Below are positions 28,874 to 38,870 of a stretch of 64,000 bases of DNA, piece by piece. The notes below the pieces were generated by a model. It was not told the DNA's origin. It ran no database searches and worked only from the letters and a program-made list of their open reading frames with translations. Source of the DNA: Pseudonocardia xinjiangensis (lineage in GTDB: Bacteria > Actinomycetota > Actinomycetes > Mycobacteriales > Pseudonocardiaceae). Positions within the stretch are counted from its first letter, which is position 1; every line of letters begins with the position of its first letter. The stretch lies in NCBI RefSeq assembly GCF_012911925.1, contig NZ_JAAXKY010000001.1:62001-126000 (forward strand), given 5' to 3'. A program made the position numbers and the translations under genes.

Positions 28874-29338
28874 GTGCGGGTTCGAACGGGCGAGCCGTCC
28901 GACGCGGCGTTCATCGTCGAGATGGCCCGACTCGCCTCGGCGATCGAGGGCCGCCCGCTGCCCCCGGTCGACGATCCCACGCTGGCGAGAGGCCTGCCCC
29001 CGGCACCGGACACCAGTGTCCTGGCGCTCGACCACAATGGTCATCCCGTCGGCGCAGCCTGGTGGCACTTCCGGACACCCCTGCTGGTCGCGACACCCGA
29101 CGGCACGCCGGTCCCCGAGATCGTCGTCGCCGTGACGCCCGCCGACCGCGGCCACGGCGTCGGGCGTTGCCTGCTCGACGCGCTCGCCGCCCACGCTGCC
29201 CACCACGGCTACGACCGGCTGGCCCTCAACGTCCACATCCACAACCCCGCGGTCCGGCTGTACACTCGGGCCGGCTTCGTCGTGGAGGGCAAGGGCCGCG
29301 GTCCGCTCGGCGTCGCCATGGTCCGCCCCGTGCCGTGA
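28874..29338 (+). CDS. GNAT-family N-acetyltransferase
   Basis: 154 residues from GTG 28874. The acetyl-CoA pyrophosphate loop is AVTPADRGHGVGRCLLDALA (R/QxxGxG/A pattern), and the fold's last motif is LNVHIHNPAVRLYTRAGFVV. It acetylates an amine in the cytosol; substrate cannot be told. Start is 31 bp after the TetR stop, so read-through from that gene is likely. Confidence 0.9.
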   Translation: MRVRTGEPSDAAFIVEMARLASAIEGRPLPPVDDPTLARGLPPAPDTSVLALDHNGHPVGAAWWHFRTPLLVATPDGTPVPEIVVAVTPADRGHGVGRCLLDALAAHAAHHGYDRLALNVHIHNPAVRLYTRAGFVVEGKGRGPLGVAMVRPVP

Positions 29339-29355
29339 GCGCCCCGGCGCTGATC

Positions 29356-29814
29356 TCAGCCCCAGGTCAGGAACCGGTAGTGCAGCCCGCTCGACGACTC
29401 CTGCCACGTCCCGACGGAGTCCGGCGGGCGCCCCACGTCCGGTGCGTGCGTGTCACCGTCGAACAGCTCCCGGATCTCGGTGACCACGATCCGGTCCGCG
29501 AACGGCAGCGCTGCCCGGTACACCGCGGCGCCGCCGATCACCCACGCGTCCCCGGACACCGCGGCGAGCGCCTGCTGCGGATCGGGGAAGGTTTCCACGC
29601 CCTCCTGCGGCGTGCGCGACAGCACGAGATTGCGCCTGCCCGGCAGGGGCCGGAACCGCGGCGGCAGCGACTCCCACGTGCGGCGGCCCATGAGCACGGT
29701 CGCGCCCGTGGTGAGGGAACGGAAGTGCGTCAGGTCCTCGGGCAGGCGCCACGGCAGCGTGCCGTCGCGGCCGATGACGCCGTTCGCCGACTGCGCCCAG
29801 ACGAGCCCGATCAC
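29356..29814 (-). CDS. folA: Dihydrofolate reductase
   Basis: 152 residues from GTG 29814, overlapping the thyA stop (GTGA). Complete [24 protein letters not shown], then [14 protein letters not shown] with the catalytic Asp, [20 protein letters not shown], and [20 protein letters not shown]. It reduces dihydrofolate with NADPH, restoring the folate that thymidylate synthase oxidises. The thyA-folA coupling is the classic arrangement. Confidence 0.95.
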   Translation of the reverse strand: MIGLVWAQSANGVIGRDGTLPWRLPEDLTHFRSLTTGATVLMGRRTWESLPPRFRPLPGRRNLVLSRTPQEGVETFPDPQQALAAVSGDAWVIGGAAVYRAALPFADRIVVTEIRELFDGDTHAPDVGRPPDSVGTWQESSSGLHYRFLTWG

Positions 29815-30608
29815 ACCGCGACCGGGGCCTTGATGCCGGGGTGCGGGTCATAACCGGCGAGCGCGATGTGCTCGTAGGTGTAGTCGAACAGGCTCTCCGC
29901 CGGCTTCAGGCTCAGCGTGGGGAACGGCCGCGCCTCGCGTGCGAGCTGGGTGCGGACCTGGTCCTCATGGTTGTCGTAGAGGTGGCAGTCGCCTCCGGTC
30001 CAGATGAAGTCCCCGACGCCGAGGCCCACCTGCTCGGCGACCATGTGCGTCAGCAGCGCGTAGCTCGCGACGTTGAACGGCACACCGAGGAACAGGTCCG
30101 CGCTCCGCTGGTACAGCTGGCAGGAGAGCAACCCGTCGGCGACGTAGAACTGGAAGAACGCGTGACACGGCGGCAGCGCCATCCGCGGGATGTCCGCGAC
30201 GTTCCACGCGGACACGATCATCCGCCGGGAGTCGGGGTTCTCCCGCAGCGTGCGCAGCACCTCGCTGATCTGGTCGACGTGCCCGCCGTCCGGGGTCGGC
30301 CACGACCGCCACTGCACGCCGTAGACCGGGCCGAGATCACCGTCGGGCGCCGCCCACTCGTCCCAGATCGTGACGCCGTTGTCCCGCAGCCACGTGACAT
30401 TGGCGTCGCCACGCAGGAACCACAGCAGCTCGTACGCGATCGAGCGGAAATGGACCTTCTTCGTCGTGATCAGCGGGAAGCCGTCGGACAGCCGGTAGCG
30501 CAGCTGGTGACCGAAGATCGACCGCGTGCCCGTGCCGGTGCGGTCCGCCTTGCGCGCGCCCGTCTCGAGCACGTGGCGGAGCAGGTCCTCGTACTGCGTG
30601 TCCGGCAT
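29811..30608 (-). CDS. thyA: Thymidylate synthase
   Basis: 265 residues from ATG 30608 ([17 protein letters not shown]); the frame upstream to 30653 is not family-like. Conserved parts: [40 protein letters not shown], the nucleophile Cys in [33 protein letters not shown] and [10 protein letters not shown]. It makes dTMP from dUMP using methylene-tetrahydrofolate. Length matches the E. coli type (264). Confidence 0.96.
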   Translation of the reverse strand: MPDTQYEDLLRHVLETGARKADRTGTGTRSIFGHQLRYRLSDGFPLITTKKVHFRSIAYELLWFLRGDANVTWLRDNGVTIWDEWAAPDGDLGPVYGVQWRSWPTPDGGHVDQISEVLRTLRENPDSRRMIVSAWNVADIPRMALPPCHAFFQFYVADGLLSCQLYQRSADLFLGVPFNVASYALLTHMVAEQVGLGVGDFIWTGGDCHLYDNHEDQVRTQLAREARPFPTLSLKPAESLFDYTYEHIALAGYDPHPGIKAPVAV

Positions 30609-30669
30609 GCCCGCGACGATAGCGCCTGTTTTTCTGCCATCAGGACCGGACAAATGGGAAGATCTCCGG

Positions 30670-31014
30670 ATGAATCTCCGGCGCCTGCTCCCCGTCCTCG
30701 CCCTCGGTGCTCTCCTGGCCGGGTGCGGGGGCGGTGGAGTCTCCGCCGGCCCACTGGCGCCTCACGCGCTGGACGGCCCCGACTACTCCGGCTACCTCAC
30801 CGCCGTCGAGGGCATCCCGTTCTTCCGAGGGCCGCACGCCGCCGCCACCGCTGCCTGCGAGCGGAAGGCGCGGGACATGACGCGCGAGGAGGCGATCGAC
30901 CTGGTGGCCCGGGCGATGGCCGACGCCGGGTTCGGGCGACCGGAGGCCCAGCGCACGATCGACGCCGTCGACCAGTTCAACATCTGCCCCGACTCGACGG
31001 CCTGGGAGAGCTGA
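30670..31014 (+). CDS. DUF732-like lipoprotein
   Basis: 114 residues from ATG 30670. Signal peptide with lipobox [10 protein letters not shown] (Cys about 19), then a Gly-rich linker. The mature part has [20 protein letters not shown] and [10 protein letters not shown]; two cysteines (ACERK, NICPD) can form the disulfide typical of the DUF732 family of mycobacterial-type exported proteins. Function unknown. It is divergent from thyA and convergent with the FtsX-like permease. Confidence 0.75.
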   Translation: MNLRRLLPVLALGALLAGCGGGGVSAGPLAPHALDGPDYSGYLTAVEGIPFFRGPHAAATAACERKARDMTREEAIDLVARAMADAGFGRPEAQRTIDAVDQFNICPDSTAWES

Positions 31015-31066
31015 CACCTGCCAGGCCCGTACGCAGTCCGCTCGCGCGGCGCGGATCACAGCGGGG

Positions 31067-33526
31067 TCAGTCGAGGGACAGCCCGGCGGCGGGAGTCACG
31101 CGGGCGGCCCGGCGCGCCGGCAGAACAGCGGCGAGGAGTCCGGCCAGTACGGCGATGAGGACGACGGCGCCGAGTGACGGCCAGGGGATGTGCATGGTGG
31201 CGCGGGTGAGGGCCCGCTTCACGAACGTCTCGTAGCCGACCCAGGCGAACGCGACGCCGATCGTGGTGCCGAGCACAGTGGCCGCCACCGACAGCAGCAC
31301 CGCCTCGGTCGCCAGCATCCGCCGCAGCTGCTTGCGGGTGAGCCCGAGCGCGCGCAGCAGCGCGTGTTCTCGGGCGCGTTCGAGCACGGACAGTCCCAGG
31401 GTGTTCGCGATCCCGATCAGGGCGATCGCAACGGAAATGCAGAGCAGGCCGAGCACCGACCAGGTGAGCAGGTCCAGCTGTCCCTCCCCCGCCGCCCGGG
31501 CCTGCAACGCGTCCTCGACCTCCGCGCCGGCCGCGTCCGCCAGCCCGTCCAGATCGTCGACGAGCTGCAGCGAATCCACGCCGGGGGCGGCGCGGACCCA
31601 GATGACATGCGGTTCGGGGGTGCCGGTGAGCTGAGCCAGGGTCTCGGGCGCGACCATGCCCGCCCGACCCGAGCCGAGGGAGACGACCTGCAGCTGGGCA
31701 TGACGATCGCCGACGCTCACCGTGACCCGGTCACCGGGCCGGACGCTCGGGTCCACGAAGGACCCCAGGTCGATCCGGATCGTCCCCGGCGCCGCCTGGG
31801 CGAACGCCCCGCCGTCCCGGGCCACCTGCGCCGCGTCCGGCGCGGTGACGACCGGGATCGGTGCGTCGAACCCGGTGATCCGGGCGACGGCGCCGTCCAC
31901 GGCGACGGCCTGCTCCACGCCGGGGGTGCGACGCACCCGGTCGAGGAGATCGGTGGTGACCGGCTCGTCGAGCGAGACGAGCGCGGCGTCGATGGGGAGA
32001 TGCCTGTTGCGCTGCTCGTCCATCGCCGCCCGCCAGGTGGCCATGCCGGTGAGGACGGCGGTCGTCAGGGTGACGCCGACCAGCAGCGCGGCGGTGGTGG
32101 TGGCGGTCCGGCGCGGGTTGCGCACGGCGTTCTCGGTCGCCAGCCGCCCGGCGGGGCCGAGCAGCGCGCCGGCGACCCGGACCAGGCGGGGGACGAGCAC
32201 GGGCCCGAACAGCAGCACCCCGGTGAACACCGATGCGCCGCCGGCCACCATGAGCACCGTGCTGTCCTGGATCATCGCCATCCCGAGCAGGGCCAGCCCG
32301 GTGACCAGGAGCAGCGCAGCGAGCGCCAGCCGGGCCCGGCCGGTGGCCGTGTGCACGTCTACCGCGGCCAGCGGGCGCAGCGCTGCCAGCGGGCTCACCC
32401 GGACCACGTGCCGGGTCGGCAACCAGGACTCCACCGACGTGACGAGCAGGCCGACGGCGAACCCGCCCAGCAGCCAGGGCGTGGGCGGTGCGGGGGCGGC
32501 CATCGGGGTGGTGGGGGCGAGGGTGTTGATCAGAGGGAGCAGGCCGTAGCCGAGTCCGACGCCGGCCAGTGTCCCGGTCAGCGACGCGAGCACGCCGACC
32601 GCGGCCGCCTCCCGGCGTACCGAACCCAGCACCTGCCGCCGGGTCGCGCCGACACAGCGCAGCAGCGCGAAGTCGCGCAGGCGTTGGGCGAACAGGATGG
32701 AGAACGTGTTCACGATGACCAGGGCCGAGACGAACAGCGCGACGCCGGCGAACAGCAGGCCCATCAACGCCAAGGTGTCCACGTCGTTGGTGAGCCCGGC
32801 CAGGCCTTCCGCGACGTACTGTGCCGCAGGCTGCACCGTCATGCCGTCCGGGAGCTGACCGACCTCCCCGCGCACCGCCACACTGCCCACGTGGAAGGTG
32901 GGCTGGTCGCGCCACTGCACGTACTGCGGCCAGGTGACGTACACCGAGGCCTGCGTCCAGGTGGAGGGCGACTCCACGAGGCCGACCACGTCCAGGTCGG
33001 TGGCGGTGGCGCCCTCGCCGACCCGGATCCGGTCTCCGACCGCGACCTCGTAGGCCCGGGCGTCCCACACGTGCACCACCGCCTCACCCGTGCGTGCCGG
33101 GAATCGGCCCGAGACGAGCTTCTGCCAGCGCAGCTCCTCCGCGGCCGCGATCGGTCCCACGGTCGTCTCGCCCAGCACGTTGCCCGCGCCGGCCGGGACC
33201 CCGCCTTCTTCGTGCGCGGGCAGCAGGACCCGGCCGAGCCCGGACGCGTTCTCGCCGAGGCGCTCGACGAGCTCGATCGCGGCTGACGTGTCGAGGGTTC
33301 CGGGACAACACGACGGGCCCCGCGGGGGTTCGTCCCCGGAGTCAGCGGCGACCACCTGGTCGGCACCGCGGTACGGCGCTCCCCCGCCTTCCATGATCCC
33401 GGCGCGTGCCCCGGAGGTGAGCATGCCGATCACGACGACGAAGGCGACCGAGACGATCACCGCGACCGCCGCGGCGACGTACCTGCGGGCGTGGGTGCGC
33501 AGCGACGCGAGGAAGACGGTTCGCAT
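31067..33526 (-). CDS. ABC transporter permease with FtsX/MacB-like domains
   Basis: 819 residues from ATG 33526. First transmembrane span YVAAAVAVIVSVAFVVVIGM, a large extracytoplasmic (MacB periplasmic core-like) domain, then FtsX domains of three spans twice: LMGLLFAGVALFVSALVIVN with the coupling ILFAQRLRDFALLRCVGATR, and VLGLLCISVAIALIGIANTL with LGLTRKQLRRML. This two-FtsX layout is typical of actinobacterial permeases for lipids, peptides or antibiotics. The gene looks intact, but its ATPase partner upstream is broken, so the pump is probably dead unless another ATPase substitutes. Confidence 0.9.
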   Translation of the reverse strand: MRTVFLASLRTHARRYVAAAVAVIVSVAFVVVIGMLTSGARAGIMEGGGAPYRGADQVVAADSGDEPPRGPSCCPGTLDTSAAIELVERLGENASGLGRVLLPAHEEGGVPAGAGNVLGETTVGPIAAAEELRWQKLVSGRFPARTGEAVVHVWDARAYEVAVGDRIRVGEGATATDLDVVGLVESPSTWTQASVYVTWPQYVQWRDQPTFHVGSVAVRGEVGQLPDGMTVQPAAQYVAEGLAGLTNDVDTLALMGLLFAGVALFVSALVIVNTFSILFAQRLRDFALLRCVGATRRQVLGSVRREAAAVGVLASLTGTLAGVGLGYGLLPLINTLAPTTPMAAPAPPTPWLLGGFAVGLLVTSVESWLPTRHVVRVSPLAALRPLAAVDVHTATGRARLALAALLLVTGLALLGMAMIQDSTVLMVAGGASVFTGVLLFGPVLVPRLVRVAGALLGPAGRLATENAVRNPRRTATTTAALLVGVTLTTAVLTGMATWRAAMDEQRNRHLPIDAALVSLDEPVTTDLLDRVRRTPGVEQAVAVDGAVARITGFDAPIPVVTAPDAAQVARDGGAFAQAAPGTIRIDLGSFVDPSVRPGDRVTVSVGDRHAQLQVVSLGSGRAGMVAPETLAQLTGTPEPHVIWVRAAPGVDSLQLVDDLDGLADAAGAEVEDALQARAAGEGQLDLLTWSVLGLLCISVAIALIGIANTLGLSVLERAREHALLRALGLTRKQLRRMLATEAVLLSVAATVLGTTIGVAFAWVGYETFVKRALTRATMHIPWPSLGAVVLIAVLAGLLAAVLPARRAARVTPAAGLSLD

Positions 33527-33985
33527 CAGGCGATCCGTCCGTCCTGCATCGTGACCACGTCGTCGGCGTAGGCCGCCGCGTCCCGCTCGTGGGTGACCAT
33601 CACGACGGTCTGGCCCAGCTCGCGCACCGAGCGGCGCAGGTGCTCCAGCACCTCCGCCGACGTGGCGCTGTCCAGGTTCCCGGTGGGCTCGTCGGCGAAC
33701 AGCAGGTCCGGCTGGGTGACCAGCGCCCGGGCGATCGCGACCCGCTGCTGCTGGCCACCGGACAGCTCCGCGGGCCGGTGGCCGAGCCGGTCGGCCACGC
33801 CGAGGGTCTCGGCGAGCGTGTGCGCGCGCTCCCGCGTCGCGTCGTCGACCCGCACGCCGCCCAGCTCGAGCGGGAGCAGGATGTTCTGTTCCGCGGTGAG
33901 CATCGGCAGCAGGTTGAACGACTGGAACACGAAACCGACGTGCTCCGGCGGAAGGTCGTGAGCGCGTCGTCGTCGAGAGCCCCGA
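33526..33985 (-). pseudogene. ABC transporter ATPase lacking Walker A, fused to vanY
   Basis: The minus frame carries [20 protein letters not shown] (Q-loop), [16 protein letters not shown] (signature), [15 protein letters not shown] (Walker B, D-loop) and [16 protein letters not shown] (H-loop) to a stop at 33526. The first 55-60 residues including Walker A are missing. Upstream the last native codons, [12 protein letters not shown], are read in the vanY frame, and a missing base near 33946 shifts to the ATPase frame. Start overlap with the permease (ATGA) shows they formed one LolCDE/MacB-like unit. Confidence 0.8.
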
Positions 33986-34631
33986 TGTCGATCGCGTCCC
34001 CGGAGACGTGAAGAGAGGTGTCTGCGGTGGCGACCCATCGTGCGGCCTCCTTTTCCGAGCCGTACTCGGCGATCGCCTCGCGCAGCAGCTGGTCCTGGTA
34101 CTCGGGAGACCGCCAGCCGCTGTTGACGTGGGACGTGGTTCCGTCGCCCGCAGCATCCGTTGCGGCCTGGCGCAGGGCACCGAGCAGATCGGGGTCGAGG
34201 TTGGCCACGGCCGGAATCCCGTCATCGAAGACCGTCACGCCGCCGGGGACAGCACCATCGGCCTCGCCGAGCGCACCATTCCGGTCGCCGCGTGGTGGAG
34301 GGTGGCGCGGGACGTCATCAGCCTGCGGGACCGCCGTTTCCGAGCTCGTTGCCGGAACCGATCGCGGGCGGGCGTCGGGTGCCGCCGAGGGGAACGAGGC
34401 CGCCCACGACAGGTAACCGAGGACTCCAACGACCGCGGCGACGACCACGAGGGTCGTCGATCGAGGAGGGCGGGCATCGGGAGCACGCGGGTGCCGCTGG
34501 TCGGGAATGGGCCCGACCCGGCCGCGGCCTACCACGATGGGTTGGGTCGGGAAGCGATCGTCGAACGCATCGTCGACGCCGGTTGCGGCACGCAGGTCGG
34601 CGCCTGCCGGCGCCCACGTCGTCCGGCTCAC
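33978..34631 (-). pseudogene. vanY: VanY-like D,D-carboxypeptidase, C-terminally truncated
   Basis: About 215 residues from GTG 34631: cytoplasmic N-terminus, one membrane anchor (STTLVVVAAVVGVLGYLSWA), then an M15 peptidase domain with VNSGWRSPEYQDQLLREAIA and TADTSLHVSGDAIDIG, which holds the first zinc motif (SxHxxGxAxD). The sequence stops there: the second motif (catalytic Glu and ExxxWH) is gone, replaced in frame by ABC-ATPase codons near 33980. VanY removes the terminal D-Ala from peptidoglycan precursors, so vancomycin has nothing to bind. The truncated form lacks the catalytic half. Confidence 0.78.
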
Positions 34632-34821
34632 CGGCCCCGGTCCTCGGCCAACCCGGCGGGATTCGGAGCGGTGCCGGCGGCGGCGTTCTGACCGCTACTG
34701 CCGCCGGTCACGGCGGGTCCGTTGGATGTCATGCCGTCAGTCAAGGCAGCGTGGTGATGCCGGCACGTATCCGGTTTTCGATATGCCGAAGATATGGCCC
34801 GGCTCGTAGCATCGATCGGCG

Positions 34822-35530
34822 ATGCGCGTGTTGATCGTCGAGGACGAACCCTTGCTGGCGGGCGCCATCCGCGATGGCCTACGCCTGGAAGCGATCGCCG
34901 CCGACATCGCCGGTGACGGTGACACCGCTCTGGAACTGCTGAGCGTCAACTCCTACGACATCGCCGTCCTCGACCGCGACATCCCCGGGCCCTCCGGCGA
35001 CGAGATCGCCGAACGCATCGTGGCCTCCGGGAGCGGCATGCCCATCCTCATGGTCACCGCCACGACCGGCTCGACGACAAGGCGAGCGGGTTCGGACTCG
35101 GCGCCGACGACTACCTCACGAAACCCTTCGAGCTCCGGGAACTCGTGCTCAGGCTCAGAGCGCTCGACCGCAGGGCGCCCACAACAGGCCACCCGTGCGA
35201 GAGATCGCCGGCCTGCGTCTTGATCCGTTCCGCCGCGAGGTCTACCGCGACGGCCGCTATGTCGCGCTGACCCGTAAGCAGTTCGCCGTGCTCGAAGTCC
35301 TCGTCGCAGCCGAAGGCGGTGTCGTCAGCGCCGAAGACCTCCTGGAGCGAGCATGGGATGAGAACGCCGACCCTTTCACCAACGCCGTGCGCATCACCGT
35401 CTCGGCGCTCCGCAAACGCCTCGGCGAACCCGCGATCATCGCCACTGTGGCCGGGGTCGGCTACCGCATCGACACCCAGCGGAGCGCATCGGAGCGAGCA
35501 GAGGAAACAGCACCCGGCACCCGGGCGTGA
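34822..35530 (+). pseudogene. vanR: VanR-like OmpR-family response regulator with two frameshifts
   Basis: Frame 1 from ATG 34822 gives MRVLIVEDEPLLAGAIRDGL through the phospho-Asp region [20 protein letters not shown] and MPILMVTA. Near 35060 the match moves to a second frame ([37 protein letters not shown]), and near 35173 to a third ([20 protein letters not shown], winged helix, VRITVSALRKRLGEPAIIAT). Each shift equals one missing base. The pieces match the VanR regulators of glycopeptide-resistant Streptomyces very closely. The split ORFs cannot give the full protein unless the missing bases are sequence errors. Confidence 0.78.
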
Positions 35531-36657
35531 AGGAGCAGACCGTGGACCGGCAACCTGGTGTGAGCGTTCGCCTCAAACTCACTCTCAGCTATGCCGGGTT
35601 CGTCATGCTCGCCGGTGCTCTGCTGCTCACTGCTGTGTCGGTGTTCCTGCTGCGGGGCACGCCGAACGGCATCTTCGTTCCGAACCTCTCGAACCTGTCC
35701 AACCTCCTGCTCGCCTTCGACCCGACCAACTTCGGCCCAGCCATCTTCGGCCCGGTGGCAGCCGCAATGCTGGCGTTCCTGCTGGTGTTCGGTCTCCTCG
35801 GAGGATGGATCCTCGCCGGCCGCATGCTCGCCCCGCTGACCCGAATCACCGACGCCACCCGCATGGCCACGAACGGATCGCTCTCGCACCGGATCCGGCT
35901 ACCGGGGCGCAGCGACGAGTTCCGCGAACTCTCCGACGCCTTCGACACCATGCTCGCGCAACTCGAAACACACGTCGCCGAGCAGCAGAGATTCGCCGCC
36001 AACGCCTCCCACGAACTGCGCACCCCGCTGGCGATCACGAAGACACTCCTCGACGTCGTCCGCACCGATCCGAACCTCGACACCGGCGACCTCGTCGACC
36101 GCCTCCACGCCGTCAACACCCGGGCGATCGACCTCACCGAAGCGTTGCTGCTGCTCAGCCGCGCCGATCAGCGGTCCTTCGATCGAGAGTGCGTCGACCT
36201 GTCCCTCCTGGCGGAAGAAGCCACCGAAACGCTGCTCCCGCTCGCGGAGAAGCGCGGCGTCAGCATCGAGACCTCCGGCGACATGGCCTCCACCATCGGC
36301 TCACACGCGCTCCTGCTGCAGGTGACCACGAACCTCGTGCACAACGCGATCGTCCACAACCTGCCTGACCAGGGCACCGTGTGGGTCACGACCAGCGTTC
36401 GCCCCCGGACTGCGGTGCTCACGGTCGAGAACACCGGCGAGAAGCTCACGCGCGAGGTGGTCTCCACGCTCGCCGAGCCGTTCCGGCGCGGCAGGGAACG
36501 CATACGCGCTGATCCTGCAGGTGTCGGCCTCGGCCTGGCGATCGTCACGAGCATCACCCAGGCACACGAGGGAACCCTCACCCTCGCCCCCCGGGCCGCG
36601 CGAGGGCTCTGCGTCACGGTGCAGTTCCCCGCTGCGCCACCGCACACCGGCAGATGA
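35527..36657 (+). CDS. vanS: VanS-like sensor histidine kinase
   Basis: 376 residues from GTG 35527, overlapping the vanR stop (GTGA). Two transmembrane spans, LTLSYAGFVMLAGALLLTAV and AAMLAFLLVFGLLGGWILAG, flank a short external loop of about 40 residues. Then come HAMP (RMLAPLTRITDATRMA), the H-box ASHELRTPLAITKTLLD, N-box NLVHNAIVHN and G-box GVGLGLAIVTSITQ. The N-terminus DRQPGVSVRLKLTLSYAGF is nearly that of Streptomyces VanS. VanS phosphorylates VanR in the presence of glycopeptides. The gene is intact although vanR is broken and vanHAX are absent. Confidence 0.88.
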   Translation: MKEQTVDRQPGVSVRLKLTLSYAGFVMLAGALLLTAVSVFLLRGTPNGIFVPNLSNLSNLLLAFDPTNFGPAIFGPVAAAMLAFLLVFGLLGGWILAGRMLAPLTRITDATRMATNGSLSHRIRLPGRSDEFRELSDAFDTMLAQLETHVAEQQRFAANASHELRTPLAITKTLLDVVRTDPNLDTGDLVDRLHAVNTRAIDLTEALLLLSRADQRSFDRECVDLSLLAEEATETLLPLAEKRGVSIETSGDMASTIGSHALLLQVTTNLVHNAIVHNLPDQGTVWVTTSVRPRTAVLTVENTGEKLTREVVSTLAEPFRRGRERIRADPAGVGLGLAIVTSITQAHEGTLTLAPRAARGLCVTVQFPAAPPHTGR

Positions 36658-36925
36658 CGAGAGCCACAGCCTGCGGCGATGTGTTCTGCATCACATGATC
36701 TTGTGAGTGCGGCCGACGGCACGATCCCGGGGCTCCCACGCTGCGGCGACGGGTTTCACCTGGTAGGGGGCAGCCCCGCAGGCAGCCTGACGTACTGAGC
36801 GTCACAGCACGTCCGGCACACCGTCTCCGACGGGTGAACATCACCAAGTAACCCCGGTGGTTTTGTGCCGTTTGGGTAACCGGGACGCCTTTCCACGGTT
36901 CGGTCGTTCCCACGATGGGGGGAAC
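36658..36925. other. Non-coding gap before the MacB-type operon
   Basis: 268 bp without a credible ORF. It should hold the promoter of the ABC operon. Visible are GGTGA/TCACC arms at about 36834-36846, two GGTAACC/AGTAACCCC-like direct elements (36848-36882) and a strong GGGGGGAA ribosome-binding site ahead of the GTG at 36926. Nothing else stands out. Confidence 0.4.
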
Positions 36926-37630
36926 GTGATCGAGCTCGAAGCCGTCTCCAAGCTCTACCGCACAGGACCGATCAAGGTTCATGCGCTGAGCGCGGTCGAC
37001 CTGACCATCGACGAAGGCGACTTCGTCGCGATCATGGGCCCGTCCGGTTCCGGCAAGAGCACGATGATGAACGTCCTCGGCTGCCTGGACGTGCCGACGT
37101 CCGGCAAGTACATGCTGAACGGGATCGACGTCAGCAAGCTCCGGGAGAACCGGCTCGCCGAGATCCGCAACCGGCAGATCGGGTTCGTCTTCCAGTCCTT
37201 CAACCTCATCGCGCGGACGTCCGCGGCACGCAATGTCGAGCTACCGCTCATCTATGCCGGAGTCGGCCGCCGCAGTCGCCGGGCGCGCGCCCGCGCGGCG
37301 CTGGAGCGGGTCGGGCTCGGCGACCGCCAGAACCACATGCCCAACGAGCTCTCCGGCGGCCAGCAGCAGCGCGTCGCGATCGCGAGGGCCCTCGTCACCG
37401 ATCCGGCGATGATCCTGGCCGACGAGCCGACGGGCAACCTCGACTCGGCATCCACCGTCGAGATCATGCGGCTGCTCGTCGAGCTGAACGAGACGGGCCG
37501 CACCGTCGTGCTGATCACGCACGAGAACGAGGTCGCCGGGTTCGCCAAGCGGGTGATCGAACTGCGCGACGGCAAGATCGTGCGCGACGTCAGCAACGGC
37601 GTGGGCAGCGGAGTCGGGGGCGAACGGTGA
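36926..37630 (+). CDS. MacB/LolD-type ABC transporter ATPase
   Basis: 234 residues from GTG 36926, chosen because a run GGGGGGAAC lies just upstream. Walker [20 protein letters not shown]-loop [17 protein letters not shown], signature [15 protein letters not shown], Walker [15 protein letters not shown] and H-loop [15 protein letters not shown] are all intact. It hydrolyses ATP to drive the adjacent FtsX-type permease. The stop overlaps the permease GTG (GTGA), so all three genes form one operon. Confidence 0.94.
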   Translation: MIELEAVSKLYRTGPIKVHALSAVDLTIDEGDFVAIMGPSGSGKSTMMNVLGCLDVPTSGKYMLNGIDVSKLRENRLAEIRNRQIGFVFQSFNLIARTSAARNVELPLIYAGVGRRSRRARARAALERVGLGDRQNHMPNELSGGQQQRVAIARALVTDPAMILADEPTGNLDSASTVEIMRLLVELNETGRTVVLITHENEVAGFAKRVIELRDGKIVRDVSNGVGSGVGGER

Positions 37631-38847
37631 ACCTGCTCGAGACGGCCCGGATCGCACTGCGCGGTCTCCGGGCGAACCGGCTCCGCTCCGCACTCACCAC
37701 GCTCGGCATCGTCATCGGCGTGGCGTCGGTCATCATCCTCGTCGCCCTCGGCAACGGCATCCAGTCCGGCTTCAACGACATCTTCGGATCGCTGGCCACC
37801 CAGATCACCGTCACCCCGACCCAGGGCAGCGCGCCCAGCGGCGGACGCGCCCGGGACCTCACCGACGCCGACCTCGAGGCACTGCAGGACTCGGCCAAGG
37901 CGCCGAACGTCGAGTCGATCACGCCGGTCGTCGGCGGCACCGGGCTGCTCCAGCTCGTTGGCGGCGGCCAGTACCGGACGTCGATCACCGGCACCACCGC
38001 CGACTATCTCGAGGTCAACGCCCGCGACCTGCAGGTCGGCCGGAACTTCACCGAGTTGGAGGCCCGGACGAAGGCCAAGGTCGTGATCCTCGGCCCGAAC
38101 CCGGTCAACGAGCTCTTCAACGGCAACGCGGCCGCCGCGCTGGGGCGGGAGATCCGGATCGGCCGCACGATCTTCCGGGTCATCGGGGTCGCAGCAGTCA
38201 GCGGCCAGCAGGACGACGTGGCGATCATGCCGCTGGGGGCGGCACGCAGCTACCTCCTCGGCGGCGGCGACACCCTGAGCAGCATGATCGCCAGGGCCGA
38301 CTCCGTGGCAACGGTGCCGGCAGCCACCGACCAGATCACGAACATCCTCTCCGCCCGGCACGGCATCCGGGAGCCGGCCGAACGTGACTTCAACGTGCAG
38401 GCGCTGCAGAGCCTGCTCGACCAGTCCTCGCAGTTCCTCACGTTCCTGACGCTGTTCACCGGTGCCGTCGCAGGCATCTCGCTCGTCGTCGGCAGCATCG
38501 GCGTCGCGAACATCATGCTGGTCACCGTCACCGAGCGGACCCGGGAGATCGGGATCCGCAAGGCGATCGGTGCCCGCCGGCGGGCGATCCTCCAGCAGTT
38601 CCTCCTCGAGTCGATGTTCCTGAGCGGGCTGGGCGGCCTGGTCGGGATCCTGATCGGCGTAGGCGTCTCGCTCGCGGGCGCCGCGGTGCTTCCCCAGCTC
38701 GTCCCGGACTTCCCACCGCCGTCGGTGTCCGTCGGCTCGGTGGTCCTCTCCTTCTCGATCAGCTTGCTGATCGGCCTCGTCGCCGGCGGCTACCCGGCGA
38801 ACCGCGCGGCACGGCTGCGCCCCATCGAGGCCCTCCGCTACCAGTGA
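37627..38847 (+). CDS. MacB-like ABC transporter permease
   Basis: 406 residues from GTG 37627. N-terminal span and motif [20 protein letters not shown], a large extracytoplasmic MacB_PCD domain, then the FtsX domain of three spans: [58 protein letters not shown] and [20 protein letters not shown]. Its architecture is the MacB mechanotransmission type, which in Gram-negatives works with MacA and TolC. In a Gram-positive it probably exports a peptide, lipid or antibiotic across the single membrane. Confidence 0.92.
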   Translation: MNLLETARIALRGLRANRLRSALTTLGIVIGVASVIILVALGNGIQSGFNDIFGSLATQITVTPTQGSAPSGGRARDLTDADLEALQDSAKAPNVESITPVVGGTGLLQLVGGGQYRTSITGTTADYLEVNARDLQVGRNFTELEARTKAKVVILGPNPVNELFNGNAAAALGREIRIGRTIFRVIGVAAVSGQQDDVAIMPLGAARSYLLGGGDTLSSMIARADSVATVPAATDQITNILSARHGIREPAERDFNVQALQSLLDQSSQFLTFLTLFTGAVAGISLVVGSIGVANIMLVTVTERTREIGIRKAIGARRRAILQQFLLESMFLSGLGGLVGILIGVGVSLAGAAVLPQLVPDFPPPSVSVGSVVLSFSISLLIGLVAGGYPANRAARLRPIEALRYQ

Positions 38848-38870
38848 ACGTGACCATGGCAGGAGCTCTC

